Source of the DNA: Lotus japonicus
Lineage: Eukaryota > Streptophyta > Magnoliopsida > Fabales > Fabaceae
Reading direction: 5' to 3'
Length of the DNA: 64,000 bases
NCBI RefSeq assembly: GCF_012489685.1
Contig: NC_080042.1
Coordinates: 43,390,066 to 43,454,065, forward strand
Under the pieces are notes generated by a model. That model was not told the DNA's origin. It did not search any database and saw only the letters and a program-made list of their open reading frames with translations. Both the position numbers and the translations under genes were made by a program. Shown here one piece after another: positions 1 to 10,505 of the stretch. The stretch's first letter is position 1. Every line of letters begins with the position of its first letter.

Positions 1-69
1 TATTTTATTTTTTTATAATTAAATTTCACATTCAAGAGTGCGAAAAATGCAAGCTCACACCCTAATGTC

Positions 70-539
70 AAACTTTCCCTTGTATAGTTTGAATTTACCA
101 CCCTGCTCACACCCTAATGTCAACTTTCCTTCACATTCAAGGTTCCATAGTCAGACCTTATCATAATAACAACAAAGTCATTGTTCTTCCCCACCAACCG
201 AGCCCAATCAAAGACTTTCATGCCGATTTTGGAATTTCTACAAACAACAAACACGGTTAGCTTATTATTTAATAAAGTCAATAAATTGTATATATCATAT
301 TAAGCACATGAGATATGTGATATTTTATCAGTGGTGAAGGCTTCTGTACAATCTACCATAACAACATGAGATAATGCATTCATGTCATCTATTGCATTCA
401 TTAAATCTTCATCCTCCTTCAATATGTGACCCCATTCTTTCATATCATCCACTTCATTATCTACTTCTTTCACATGATCCACCTTGATATGATCCCCTTC
501 AGCCACATTATCAACTTTCTCAATGAGCACATGAGACAT
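70..539 (-). pseudogene. N-terminal part of a FAR1-type MULE transposase (partial)
   Basis: The predicted start is ATG at 539. The first exon (539 to about 320) is acidic and ends DCTEAFTTDK, matching DYTEQFTTDR at the end of exon 1 of the MULE at 33132. After a short intron-like gap, about 230-70 on the minus strand reads FDWARLVGKNNDFVVIMIRS and then KLTLGCE. This parallels LLDWAKNVGKQLGFVIIIRR and QLTIFVC in the complete copy, i.e. the start of the FAR1 DNA-binding domain. The rest is beyond the window start. The splice sites are not clean (the exon runs into ATATCAC instead of a clear GT), so the copy may be decayed. Family call is firm; functionality is unlikely. Confidence 0.55.
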
Positions 540-599
540 GATTAGCTATCCTGAAATGGAAAAGGGTAAAAATCAAAATGAAAAATTCACAAACAAGTA

Positions 600-880
600 A
601 ATTTCATACTTTTGAGTGTGAACGGAACAACTAGTTCCCACTCCAAAGTGTGAACTGCAAACCAAATTCACACTCTAAAGTGTGAAATACGAACAACAGT
701 GATAAAATGAAATTTTCACACTTACTAACTATGAAACATTTTCACACTCAGTGAGTGTGAAAATGTTTCACACTCATTGAGTGTGAACACTTAAAACGAA
801 AGAAAGAAGGTGAAGAGAGAATGAACATACCTCAGTTCACACTTACAAAGTATGAAATGTTTTCACATATATTAAGTGTG
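600..880. repeat. Palindromic subterminal repeats of the left MULE
   Basis: At least ten copies of TTCACACT/AGTGTGAA lie in both orientations, several forming palindromes such as TTCACACTCATTGAGTGTGAA-like units near 745-790. They sit between the element terminus and the transposase start. Subterminal repeats of this type are commonly transposase-binding arrays in DNA transposons; that role is inferred here. Confidence 0.6.
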
Positions 881-1073
881 AAAAGTGGCAACGAAGAAAA
901 CTATGAGATGAGAGTAAAAGGGAAGGGTGGTGTGACAAACAAAAATGATGGTAGTGATAAGGTAGGCAAAGGGATATGTTTGGAATGAAATTAAATTTTA
1001 AAGGGTATATGAGACATTTTGGTTCATAAAGGAGGGTGGGGGATTAATTGAGGGGGTGTTAAAACTAATGCCC

Positions 1074-1440
1074 AAAATGAAATTCGGGTTAGTTTTTTTT
1101 TAAAAAATAGTAATAATAAAAGTAGATAGGGTTAAATACTTAAATATGTTTTTAGTGCTGACTACTACACTATAATCTGAAATGATCCTTGAAAAAAAAA
1201 TTGCATAGTTATTTAGTTTTTTTGTCCTTGAAAAAATATTTTGTTTGAAAATGGTCCTTTTGACATCATAAAGTTTTGAGAAATTTTTATTTCTCAATAA
1301 TCAATCCACGTGGACTTTCACATATGTTTTAGTCCTTCCAAATTTCTTTCATCAAATATAGTTCTTCTATCTTAATTTTTTAGTATTCTTCATTGTTCTA
1401 GCCCAAATTAAGATGACAAATATTCTTAATTTTTGGATTT
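1074..1440. repeat. AT-rich repeat debris, no gene
   Basis: The stretch at 1128-1290 has the phrasing of a dispersed plant repeat (a gggttaaatact start, then alternating 'gtccttgaaa' lines). It has no coding content and no second inverted end that I can find. Likely a fragment of a terminal-inverted-repeat element. Confidence 0.3.
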
Positions 1441-1650
1441 GTCATCTTTATCAAACCCAAAAAGCCATAGACCCAACAAATCCAAACTCAAACATCAACA
1501 TATCGAAAACTAGAAACATCAATAAATTCAAACCCATAATGACAAGGTTTAACATTTAAAAGATCGTTCAGAAACATCAACATATATCCAAATTCAAAAA
1601 CCCTCATCACCACCTCAAACCCAGTAACCAAATAGAGAAGAGGGATGAGA

Positions 1651-2029
1651 ATCTTGCTTCGTCCATCCCTACATCCCGCTCTGTCGATCTTGAATCTCAC
1701 TCAATCAATATCTGAATCTCCCACTATCGATCTTGGCATCTCCCTTCGTCATCCCTAGATCTTCCCCAATCATCCTTGGATCTTCCTATGTCGTCCCTGA
1801 ATCTTCAACCGTAGTCGCGCTTGTGGGGGGTGTTGAAGAATCTTGCTCTTTCGATCTCTACATCCCGCTCTGTCGATCTTTGAATCTCGCTAAGTCGATC
1901 TCCAAATCTACCTCTGTCGATCTTTGCATCTCCCTTCGTCATCCCTAGATCTTCCCCAGTCATCCTTGGATCTTCCTATGTCGTCCCTGAATCTTGATCC
2001 GTTGTCGCGCTTGTGGGGGTGTTGAAGAA
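1651..2029 (+). repeat. Two-copy tandem duplication, 189-bp unit
   Basis: Copy 1 (1651-1839) and copy 2 (1840-2029) share long runs, for example TCTCCCTTCGTCATCCCTAG and CTTGGATCTTCCTATGTCGT, with a handful of substitutions. The unit is internally rich in TCGATCT/CATC phrases. Because 189 is divisible by three, short open frames run through both copies (1733-1948, for instance). I recognise no protein in them. Confidence 0.8.
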
Positions 2030-2339
2030 GCGGAAAGTGTGGAGAGCATTGTCAAGGTCGAACCCTCTCCACCGCGACCTTGCCTAGAGATTTCGAACAG
2101 ATCTTACGCGGATGTTGTCAAAATGGGTGCGGGCATGAACTACCCTCCATGCTCGCCCTCTTCATCGTTTCCTTGAGCTTTGCAACCAAAGCGAAACCTT
2201 TACCACATTGGTCTCTCATGTTCCAACCATCACCGTCTCTCTTCATCTCTTGCTCTCTCGATCTCACTCTCATCTCCCTCGCATTCTGTTTCAATCTTTC
2301 TCTTTGAGCATCTGCATTTACGCATTTTGCTTAAAAATA

Positions 2340-4902
2340 AAAACATTTTGCTTAAGCCATCGATAATTGGCGGGAACCGCAATGGGAAAAGGTTTTTTCG
2401 TGCGAAACCTTTCATGGAAAGTTTTCGATGGTTCTTGAGATGACGATGTTCGTCGGTAATTCCACAGACAATTTTTGAAGGATTTTCCGACGGTCCTAAC
2501 CGTTGATAATTCCAACGCCCACTTTGGTGAACATTTCGCGGGTTTATTTTGAAGCATTAAATTCCCCCCCCCCCCTCCCCCCATTTTTCGGGATGTTATC
2601 AGCAACTTAAATTGTCGGTACTATAATCTTTATATAGCTTACCAATGACTTTAGCGACAACTAAAACCGTTAGTAACCTATATATATTAGGGTTGCCTAG
2701 CACTTTCACTCACACATCTTCTTTTATCTTCTCTTATTTTCTTAATCTTCTCATATTTTATTGCATTGTTTTTTTATTGTTGTTAGTATTTTGTAATATG
2801 TTTATATTTTTTATTTTGTAGTATCTTTAAGGCTTAATTCCAGTTTGAGCCCCTGATGTTTCACAAATGTGCGGTCTGCACCCCTATGTTTAAAACATGC
2901 GGTCAAGGTCCTTCATCTATCTAAAACGGTCGATTGAAGTCCTTCCTTCCATTTTAGTCAGATGATCAAACAGAAATGGTGACGTGTCACTTATTTAATT
3001 CATAAAATATAGGCTACTAATTGATGACGGAAATAATCCGTCACAAAACCCTTCAGCAAACACTTCACGCACTCTCACTCTCTCACCCGTTCACTCACAT
3101 CTCTCCCTCTCACTCCCGTGTTTTTCTCCTCTCCCTCACAATACCATCTTCTTCATTACATGCACAGAATTCAGAGTATGAAATTTGGAGATGGACAAGA
3201 GGAGAAATTTAGGGTTTTGAAAGGGGAATTCAAAATTGACAAAGAGAATCACCTCTAAACAATGATCGGACTTTGGATATGGGAAGAGGAGGTCGAAAAC
3301 TTCCAGATCCTGCCCTTGATTTTCAAAACGATGCACGCCGGAGAAGACCTCGGAGTGACGGCGACCGATCATCAAATTGGTTGAGGGGTTTTGAAGCTGG
3401 CTTCAAGGGGAGTCAAACCGTGGAGTTGATTTTTCCATTGGAGGTCGGACGACGCCGGAATCGGGACCAGAAGGTGGCAGCGTCTAGGGTTTCATCTCCT
3501 CTGTTTTGTGTCGATTTTCTTCGAATCGGGAGGTGGTGTTGTAGCGTCGGTGTTTGCTGAGACAGAGGGAGGAGCACGCGATTGACAGGTGGTCGTCGCA
3601 GCTCCGGTGGTGGTCGTTGAACCATTTGCAGGGGTAGAGCTTCATGGTTGTGGCCAATGATGGTTATTGCGTGCGTGGAGGTGGTGGTTCAGCCAAGGAA
3701 GGAAGGAGAAGTAGTATGATGAGGGTGATTAATAGAGGAGAAGGGCGCTGCCATGGTGTGTTGGGTTGTAGAGGAAAGGGTAAAGAAAAATGAAGAAGAT
3801 GATGTTGTGAGGGAGAGGAGAAAAACACGAGAGTGAGGGGGAGAGATGTGAGTGAAAGGTGAGAGACTGAGAGCGTGAGGTGTTGGCTGAAGGGTTTTGT
3901 GATGGATTATTTCCGTCACCAATTAAATAAGTGACACGTTAGCATTTCTGTTTGGTCAACAGACAAAACCTAGTGGAAGTTAACGGAAGGGCATCGTTAT
4001 CACGTTTTAGATAGATGAGGGACCTTGACCGCACGTTTTAAACACAGGGGGTGCAGACTGCACATTTGTGAAACATCAGATACCTAAACTGAAATTAAGC
4101 CTAAGTTTAATTATTGTGAGAATTTTACTATGCTATATAAAGTTAAGCTTAATTGAGGTTAGTAGAGCTTTTCTTTTATAGTTGATTTGTGTGTTAATGT
4201 ATTAGGGATGGTGGAAGAAAAAATACCCTCTTTATTAGGGATGATATGTGTTATCGGTTGCAATTTTTTTAATTTTTGATTGGTTGTACTCTTCATAATA
4301 ATGTTATCGATATTATTGTCTATAAATATCATATAAATGTTTGTGTTTATACTAATAATGAGATAATATTAATTGTATAGTTATCATAAGGTACTTATCA
4401 AACGGTGAAAATTAAGAGAATGTTACAAATTAAGAGAATGTTACAAATTTTATTTTGTAATATTCTACTACATACATCGATAGTGGTAATTTTGTGATAG
4501 ACGAAAAGACATGCATTCATATGGAATTTGGATGAATGGGTGCAATATATTGTCTTGAAGACCGCAAAGAATTAAAACTTAAATTATATTTTTCAACCGA
4601 GAAGGCACTTTATTCTCTAGTAAAAGGGGTATTTTTTTCGTCCTAGAATATAATTTACTGAAGGATTTTACCAACGATCGTAACCGTGAGTAACGTACCG
4701 ACAGGAAAACCTTTGGTACGTTACTGACGAATAGGACCGTCAGAACTTATCCATAACTATGACCAAGAGTAAATATTACTGACGAGTGCTTTGACGATCG
4801 ATTGTTAGCCATTAGAATACCGTCGGTATTTTATCATTCCCGAGCGTTTTACATCATTACTGACAACCTTTAGCAATTGGTAATTCGTGTTTTTCTCGTA
4901 AT
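2340..4902. mobile_element. CACTA-like DNA transposon remnant
   Basis: Two blocks, about 2440-2700 and 4640-4890, are packed with short inverted phrases of the type CCGACGGT, ACCGTTAGT, GTCGGTA and CGTCAG, the usual look of CACTA subterminal regions. The right block ends TTTTTCTCGTAATG at 4889-4902, two changes away from the common CACTA end TTTTTCTTGTAGTG. I could not place the left terminus, so the start given is approximate. No transposase is visible; the centre is occupied by a later inverted-repeat insertion (2831-4101). Confidence 0.45.
2831..4101. mobile_element. Inverted-repeat transposon with about 300-bp TIRs, nested in the CACTA-like element
   Basis: The ends are inverted copies starting GGCTTAATTCCAGTTT (2831) and, on the other strand, GGCTTAATTTCAGTTT (from 4101). 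Similarity continues for about 300 bp at each side, through the phrases TGTTTCACAAATGTGC, GGTCAAGGTCC and ACGGAAATAATCCGTCAC. The flanks tatctttaa and taagtttaa agree at 7 of 9 positions, compatible with a decayed 9-bp duplication of MULE type. The middle (about 3150-3800) is more GC-rich and unrelated to the ends, as in elements carrying captured DNA, but I recognise no protein there. Confidence 0.7.
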
Positions 4903-5851
4903 GCCACTACTATTTCTAGCCAAGCCACGGATGAGCTCCGCCATGGACCACGGCAGGAGAAGCAATCAAGACTCCAGCACCATAATCATCATTAGTAACC
5001 TTCATGGGAAGATTTCTATGATTGTTTTGTCTTTGTTGCATCAGAAGGAGACCAGTCATCACGTGCAAAACTTCCTTCAAGTGTTTTTTTCCGAGCATTT
5101 GCAGCTAATCCTCCCCAGCGAACCCTCAGGCTATCGATCCCACCCTTAGCTTGCTATTTTTAGGGGTGTTCCTTATGTCATTCTAATTCCTTGTACGAGG
5201 GCTTTCGGTGACGAGGACTTGCCCTTTTGGGTAGTTGGATGTCGGATGATCTGGTTATAGCTCTGTGCTTGGGAGCGAAACTCCTGGTTGTTGTCGTCAC
5301 TAGCCAAGCGGGCCATGTAACGCCTGAGTCGGCTGTCTCGGGCGAGATGTTCAACTTTGTCCATTGATAGCCCTTTTGTGTGTATAAAATGCAATCGGCC
5401 GTGTACTGATCATTATCAAGTAATAAAATTATTGATTCTCATGGATTCTTTTAGTGCTAATTTCTACTAATTCTCTACTAGATAAACCGTTGTAAAAGTT
5501 TATCTATTTATGATTATGGTAACAAGCGGAAAAATACGATTATAATAATCAAATGCTAAAAACACATCAAAGGAGAGATTTCATTAACCAATTGCTATGC
5601 TTTTACCTACTTCAATTATATTAATTTTGTTCTACTCTTCATGATGCTTTGCCAAATTATTTACTTACTAATACCGCAGTTAAGAAAACTAGTTGTTTGA
5701 AAGCATTAAGATTTAAATTCAAGGCCAACATAACTAAGTCTTGCTTCTTATCCCTAAGGTAACAATGTTCAAATTAATCAACTTCTGAATCCCTAATCTA
5801 ACACAATTTTCCAATTGTGATTGAAATATAAAACAACCAAAAGGCTCTTGG
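4903..5851. other. No recognised gene
   Basis: A minus-strand open frame at 5394-5173 has a charged, gag-like composition (MDKVEHLARDSRLRRYMARL), but nothing else supports it. The rest is AT-rich with no convincing coding, RNA or repeat signal. Confidence 0.3.
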
Positions 5852-6621
5852 GCACGAACTAAGGTTAAGCAGCGGGCGGTTTCGGACGGTTTCAGGCTCA
5901 TTTTGGCCCAACCGACCAAAATTGAAATGTTAATAATGTGAACCGTGGCCGACCGTGGTTGTTCTCGGTTATGTCGGTCTCGGGCCATGTCGGATGACGG
6001 ATTGTGCGGGTGGGTTGGGCGGGTTTGGTCATCAACATAAGAGAAGATCAAGCAGAAAAAAAAAAGAGGATTGAGAAGATTTGAAGCATTCTTATACAGG
6101 AGCAAATATACAAAAGAATATCAACTAAAAAAGAAATAACAAGTCACAAACCAAAAAATATATATAGAAGAAGACAAAAAGAATACAAAGAAATTATTGA
6201 AAAAAAATACAGAGAGAAAGATCCAGTTGCTTTAAGAAAGTGTTGCTGACTCCAAGTGCAAGCGGCTCCTAAGGTGAAACAAAGCCCAAAATTGCCGAGA
6301 TCTGAAACTAATCAAGCCTTACTCCGGCGAGCCCGAGCTTGAAGCTTCGATCCCAACATGCAACAATGCCGAAAGTGCTTAAGCCTGGAGCATGAGCTCA
6401 TCTCTTTAACTTGGAACTTGCTTTGAGGCTGAACTAACCATAGATCTTAGAGGATAGGAGGTTAGAGACAAAAGTCTTGGGTAGATAAAGTGAAAAGAGG
6501 GGCTATCTGGGGTTGAGAAATGAGAATATGATGGAATAAGTCTTGGAATCAGAAGAGAAGAGACGACGATGGGCGGTGGAGACATGGAGGTAGAGGATGA
6601 AACTCAGAGCCAGAGGGAGAG

Positions 6622-6886
6622 GGGATTTGGGTTTAACACCCCACCCATGAGGCTTCCCACCCCACTTTATTGAAAACGGGATTTAAATTTCCGTTTTTAA
6701 TACAAATAAAACGGAACTTAAAAAACCGTTTTGTATTTTAGCATATGTGGCACATTTTCAACCATTCATTGTATACTAAAAAAAAAACGGAATATTAAAT
6801 TCCGTTTTAAAAACGGAAATTTAAATCCCGTTTTCAATAAAAGTGGGGTGGGAAGCCTCATGGGTGGGGTGTTAAACCCAAATCCC
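6622..6886. mobile_element. 265-bp foldback MITE, copy 1 (Mutator type)
   Basis: Near-perfect inverted repeats of about 75 bp start GGGATTTGGGTTTAACACCC at each end, and the whole element can fold on itself. It is flanked by a perfect 9-bp duplication gagggagag (6613-6621 and 6887-6895), the size made by Mutator-type transposases. A second copy with its own 9-bp duplication lies at 52362-52624. No coding capacity. Confidence 0.9.
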
Positions 6887-6966
6887 GAGGGAGAGGGTAG
6901 CGTGTTTGAGAAAAATGAAAGAGAAGGAAGGGTTCTCTCACTTCTTTGACAGGTGAAATAACAATG

Positions 6967-7386
6967 CTGCAAGAGAGAAAGTCACTTTTGATAAAAAAAA
7001 CAATGATGCAGGCTATGTTTGTTTTTCTGTTTGCACCCCTCAATGTGCTTTTGACCTGCACTGAACATTGTGCCATTATTTTCGGGTAGTTTGAACCCAC
7101 TTTCATCCTAACTCAGTTTTGGTTCAAAACCCACTTTCACCCAACTTAACAAAACCATCACTTTTACTTTAGCTTTGAGCAGTTGAGGATAACAATCTTC
7201 ACAATGTCAACCTAAAAGTGCTTTCCATTAGTATTATCCAAACATGATTCATGATATCAAACTTTGTTTCGAACTAACCTACTTTGACTCAAACTCTGTT
7301 TTCCAAACCCACATTCACTCAAACCCTGTTTCACAAACTGAAATCCAAACACAGACGCAACCTGCAAGAGAGAAAGTCACTTTTGA
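6967..7386. repeat. 25-bp direct repeat inside the hAT element
   Basis: The same 25 bases, beginning CTGCAAGAGAGAAAGTCACT, occur at 6967-6991 and 7362-7386. The roughly 370 bp between them contain short internal repeats of their own. This may mark an old insertion or a small duplication; no terminal repeats identify it. Confidence 0.6.
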
Positions 7387-7667
7387 AAACTGATGTTGCG
7401 TGTCATTATTACTCTATGTTGGGACAGTGTGCCTAGTGTGAGACAGCTGCAGATTTTTATTTAATATTGATACTATCTCTTGGGCGGGTTCGGGTTCCAA
7501 TGGATTAAGTTTTCCAAATCCGAACCCGCCCGTGTAAACCCATAGGAAACCGTAACAGTGACCCGTGAAACCGTGAACCCGTCTTGGACCGCCCGTTTGC
7601 ATTGGGTTGGGCTCGGGTAAGCCGGGTTCGGTTCGGACCGATTTTTTTTACCAGGCCTAGCACGAAC

Positions 7668-8270
7668 AAAACAGGAAAGAAATTTATGAAGAAGTAAAGA
7701 AATTCATATATAAAAACCAAATAGTATCAAAACATAGTGTTAGGTTAACTACATCATCCCCTAGTACAAAGATTTACCTAGGCATAGCTACATAAGAGAG
7801 AAAGATGATCATGGAGAGGTTGGAATTCGTGACCAAAGTATGGATTGTCAATCCTTGCCCTCGCAAAGCTCATTTTCTCCTCACAACCGTCCAAATGTGT
7901 TTTTGAATGTGAAAGATACGTAAACGATGCAAAATTTCTATTAAAAACCACAAAAATCCTTAATTAAACTTAAAGTCGCAGAGGATGCTCAACTTTTTAT
8001 CCCTCAGTCCTGGCACCGGTGGAATAGTGCCCAAGATCGGTGCGTTAGCGCCGAAAGGGATCAGAGCGATCGCTCCATAATGCTCCTTGTGATCGCGCCA
8101 ACATACTTGCACACCAAAACCAGAAAAAAGACATAAAAATACCATAACACTCTAAAATAAATTAGCAATGCAAGAACGTATGACCTTAAACTAAACTAAA
8201 ATGCATTAAGATTAACAAATTGATCTACTAAATTATCGTTAAATACCCAAGAAAATGACCCTCTACCCAA
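7668..8270. other. No recognised gene
   Basis: Around 7960-8145 the minus strand is open for 61 codons with higher GC than its surroundings. I see no motif in it. The rest is AT-rich. Confidence 0.25.
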
Positions 8271-8274
8271 GGGT

Positions 8275-9610
8275 CATATTCATGTACTCATCTGTCACGT
8301 GTTCGTGACCCTGGTGGTAGTCGCAGTACTTCGTAGTGTTCGTCCTTGCCCATGGCCTGAGGGACTGGGGCTAATCCACATTTTGTAACTTGGTGGGCAT
8401 GGTCTTCTGGCATATGCGAGACAAAGGACTGTTGAGGGGAGCATAGTAGTTATACCTCCCTCTAGGTCCCTTCTTATCTCCGACTTGTCTTGTGGGAGCC
8501 TCCCTCCTATAACCTTCCTACCGATTGTCTCGGGGTTTCTCCGAATGATCTAACATTCGTGTTTTTCACGTCCTCTAAGTTGAGGTACTTCTCGGGTCGT
8601 GCTTGAAACTCATCCAAAGTTATGGGGGTTGACTTGGCGAGGGATTTGGACCTGAAGAGGAGGTAATTGATTAGGCTTGCTTCTTTGTAGAAGCAGTTGA
8701 GGAAATTTCTGAGTGCTTCCCTTGCTTAATTCGGGATAGGGTTCTTGACATCCCGGCATGATCTCTACTTGAAGCAAACTTTCGGGGGAAATAGGGGCTA
8801 ATGTTGTTCCACCATTGTATTGAATCGAGCAAGAGCGATTGAAACCATCTCAGGGGGCCTTTCCTCCGGCTCAAAGGTAAACACCGTCAAAAGAATACTT
8901 GGTTGTGCCTGTAGAGGCATGAGAAAGAATAGTCGGTTGTGCCTGGAGAGGCATGGGAAAGAATAGTCGGTTGTTCCTGGAGAGGCATGGAAAATACTAC
9001 TCGGTTGTGCCTGGAGAGACATGGGAAAGACTACTTGGTTGTGCCTGGAGAGGCATGAGAAATAATACTCGGTTGTGCATGAAGAGGCATGGTAAAAAAA
9101 ATACTTGTATGGAGAAGTCTTTTATACTTGTTTAGTGAAAAGCTTGGTGGTTGCCAAGGACTAGACGTAGCCCTATGATTTTAGGTGAACCAGGAAAAAC
9201 CATGTGTGTACACTATAAGCTGCCTTCTAGATTATCTCTACCGTCTACATAGCGTTTTCCGAGACGATGCACATATCTAAAGCTATTAGTGCAAATCATG
9301 AATGATCTAGTCAATCGCTATCAAATTCCGTAGACACAATCCAACCCCCCTTGTTGTGTCCTAGTGGTTTTCCTCAGTTTGTGGCTCTGGTTGGGTTCTC
9401 ATTCTCGAGATCTTTTCTCTTTATGATACTCCTCGCGCTCAAGTTGTTGTATTCAGGATTCTAGGTCGTGTACAATGGCTTGCGAATCAACCCTTGGAGG
9501 TTCGACCCTGACTTATGCAACGTCTTGAGAGCGTTCCATGTCCTCAACTCGTTGTTGGAGCTTGATTAAGGTATGGTTTGCAGTTGTAGCAGGATGTCGG
9601 CAAGTGCCTA
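8275..9610 (-). pseudogene. Broken Ty3/gypsy gag
   Basis: Gag is the capsid-forming protein of LTR retrotransposons. On the minus strand, 9600-9380 reads like the gag N-terminal coiled coil (LIKLQQRVEDMERSQ, IQQLEREEYHKEKRS). Between 8740 and 8540 come REALRNFLNCFYKEASLINY and then TLDEFQARPEKYLNLED, typical gag core phrases. At 8345-8280 is KYCDYHQGHEHVTDE, the conserved post-core motif. These pieces lie in different frames with several stops, and the central part (8901-9104) is replaced by a 34-bp tandem array. It is a decayed relic cut off at 9611 by the gypsy LTR. No protease or RT is attached. Confidence 0.6.
8901..9104. repeat. Six 34-bp tandem repeats
   Basis: Units start at 8901, 8935, 8969, 9003, 9037 and 9071, exactly 34 bp apart, each beginning GGTTGTGCCTGGAGAGGCAT or a one- to three-base variant. 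There is no spacer variation of CRISPR type; the units are simply contiguous. The array lies inside the gag relic. Confidence 0.9.
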
Positions 9611-9611
9611 G

Positions 9612-10289
9612 CGCATGTTGATTGTATATCTATTGTATTCTGTAAGTTTACCCTAGCGCCTTGGCTTTTTTGTATGTTTGTGTTTGGGCGGTCGGCCTGC
9701 TGTCAGGCGTCCGTCGGCCGGTTCGTGATGATTCGTTGTGCGGGAAAGACCCGGAGCAAAATGACTATTACTGAAGCTTTCGACGAGGACCCGAACTTCA
9801 TGTCTGATCGAGGGAGGGTCGATGATAGTAGTGTGGGATATGGGTGGTTAGAGTCTTTTGAGTTGGTTGTTACTGTCATAGCTCTGATTCGTCATTCATA
9901 TTTTGGGGCAGGGTAGGTCCCCGACACGTTACTTTCGTGTGGTTCTCCGTAGTTGGGAATCACATGGAGTAGTCGGTTGTAGAGGTCTAGAGGAGGCCAT
10001 CTGGGGCTGACTATTCCTTTCTGTCACTTGTATAATATTTCGAACTAATTATGCTTTCTGAAAACTTGTAAACCTTGCCGTCATTTGAGGATACTCGTGA
10101 CGATGTTTTTAGTTACAGCAGGACTGTAATAGTATTGTATATTAGTTTATGTTTATCGCATTTTGGGGTTGAGTCTTTAGTTTAGAATGTTCTTTATTCT
10201 AAAAGAAAACGAAAAAAAAATATACCTGCATTTTCCGCTTTATTTTATTTTCAAGTTACTAAGTGACACCCGGAAATCGGGGTGTTACA
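9612..10289 (+). repeat. Truncated 5' LTR
   Basis: It matches 21055-21724 with only scattered differences (for example CGGAAATCGGGGTG against CGAAAACCGGGGTG) and ends GGTGTTACA. The match begins abruptly at CGCATGTTGATT (9612); sequence to the left is the gag relic, so about 3 kb of the LTR's start is missing. An 80-codon open frame at 9674-9916 is LTR sequence, not a gene. Confidence 0.85.
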
Positions 10290-10292
10290 TTG

Positions 10293-10304
10293 TGGTATCA
10301 GAGC
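10293..10304 (+). promoter_or_regulatory. Primer-binding site for initiator tRNA-Met
   Basis: TGGTATCAGAGC lies three bases after the LTR end. It is the standard complement of the 3' end of plant initiator tRNA-Met, where reverse transcription starts. Confidence 0.9.
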
Positions 10305-10505
10305 TTGTCGAGTCTTTGGGGAGTCTTTGGGGAATAGGTCTTCTGTGCTAAGTTGTGTGACTCTGCAAAGAGTAAAACCTTGATTGTCTGTCTGCCAAGC
10401 GATTTTCGCTTTAATTGATTGAAGTTGCTACCTAATCATATTGAATAGCTATGCATAATACTATCTTATGATTGGTAGTGACTGTTTGCTAAACGAATAC
10501 AGAAC

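Larger units (their letters stand above)
1..1073 (-). mobile_element. Mutator-like element (MULE), one end, cut by the window start
   Basis: One end of a Mutator-like DNA transposon. Its terminus is read on the minus strand as GGGCATTAGTTTTAACACC at 1073-1055, and GGG is also the start of the complete MULE at 33132. Inside lie palindromic subterminal repeats built on TTCACACT/AGTGTGAA and then the first part of a FAR1-type transposase on the minus strand. The other end and most of the transposase lie outside the window, so the target-site duplication cannot be tested. The assignment rests on the similarity of the transposase start to the one at 33738; the exact terminus is inferred. Confidence 0.65.
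5860..7659. mobile_element. hAT-like non-autonomous transposon, 1.8 kb
   Basis: Perfect 8-bp target-site duplication gcacgaac at 5852-5859 and 7660-7667; 8 bp is the hAT hallmark. The ends are TAAGGTTAAGCA on the left and, on the other strand, TAGGCCTGGTAA on the right, so the terminal inverted repeat is weak. Both subterminal regions are rich in CGGGTT/CGGTTTCGG/AACCCG phrases, as in Ac-like elements. No transposase reading frame is present. A 265-bp MITE has inserted inside it (6622-6886). Confidence 0.65.

Noticed and set aside
6731..6972. Short open frames on both strands around the MITE
   Set aside because: They run through the foldback MITE arms and have no protein character.
8901..9104. 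CRISPR-like array
   Set aside because: Units are contiguous with no variable spacers, and the DNA is from a plant nucleus.
9674..9916. 80-codon open frame, repeated at 21109-21351 and similar at 17368-17550
   Set aside because: All three lie in the same part of gypsy LTRs. Conservation reflects LTR identity, not a gene.
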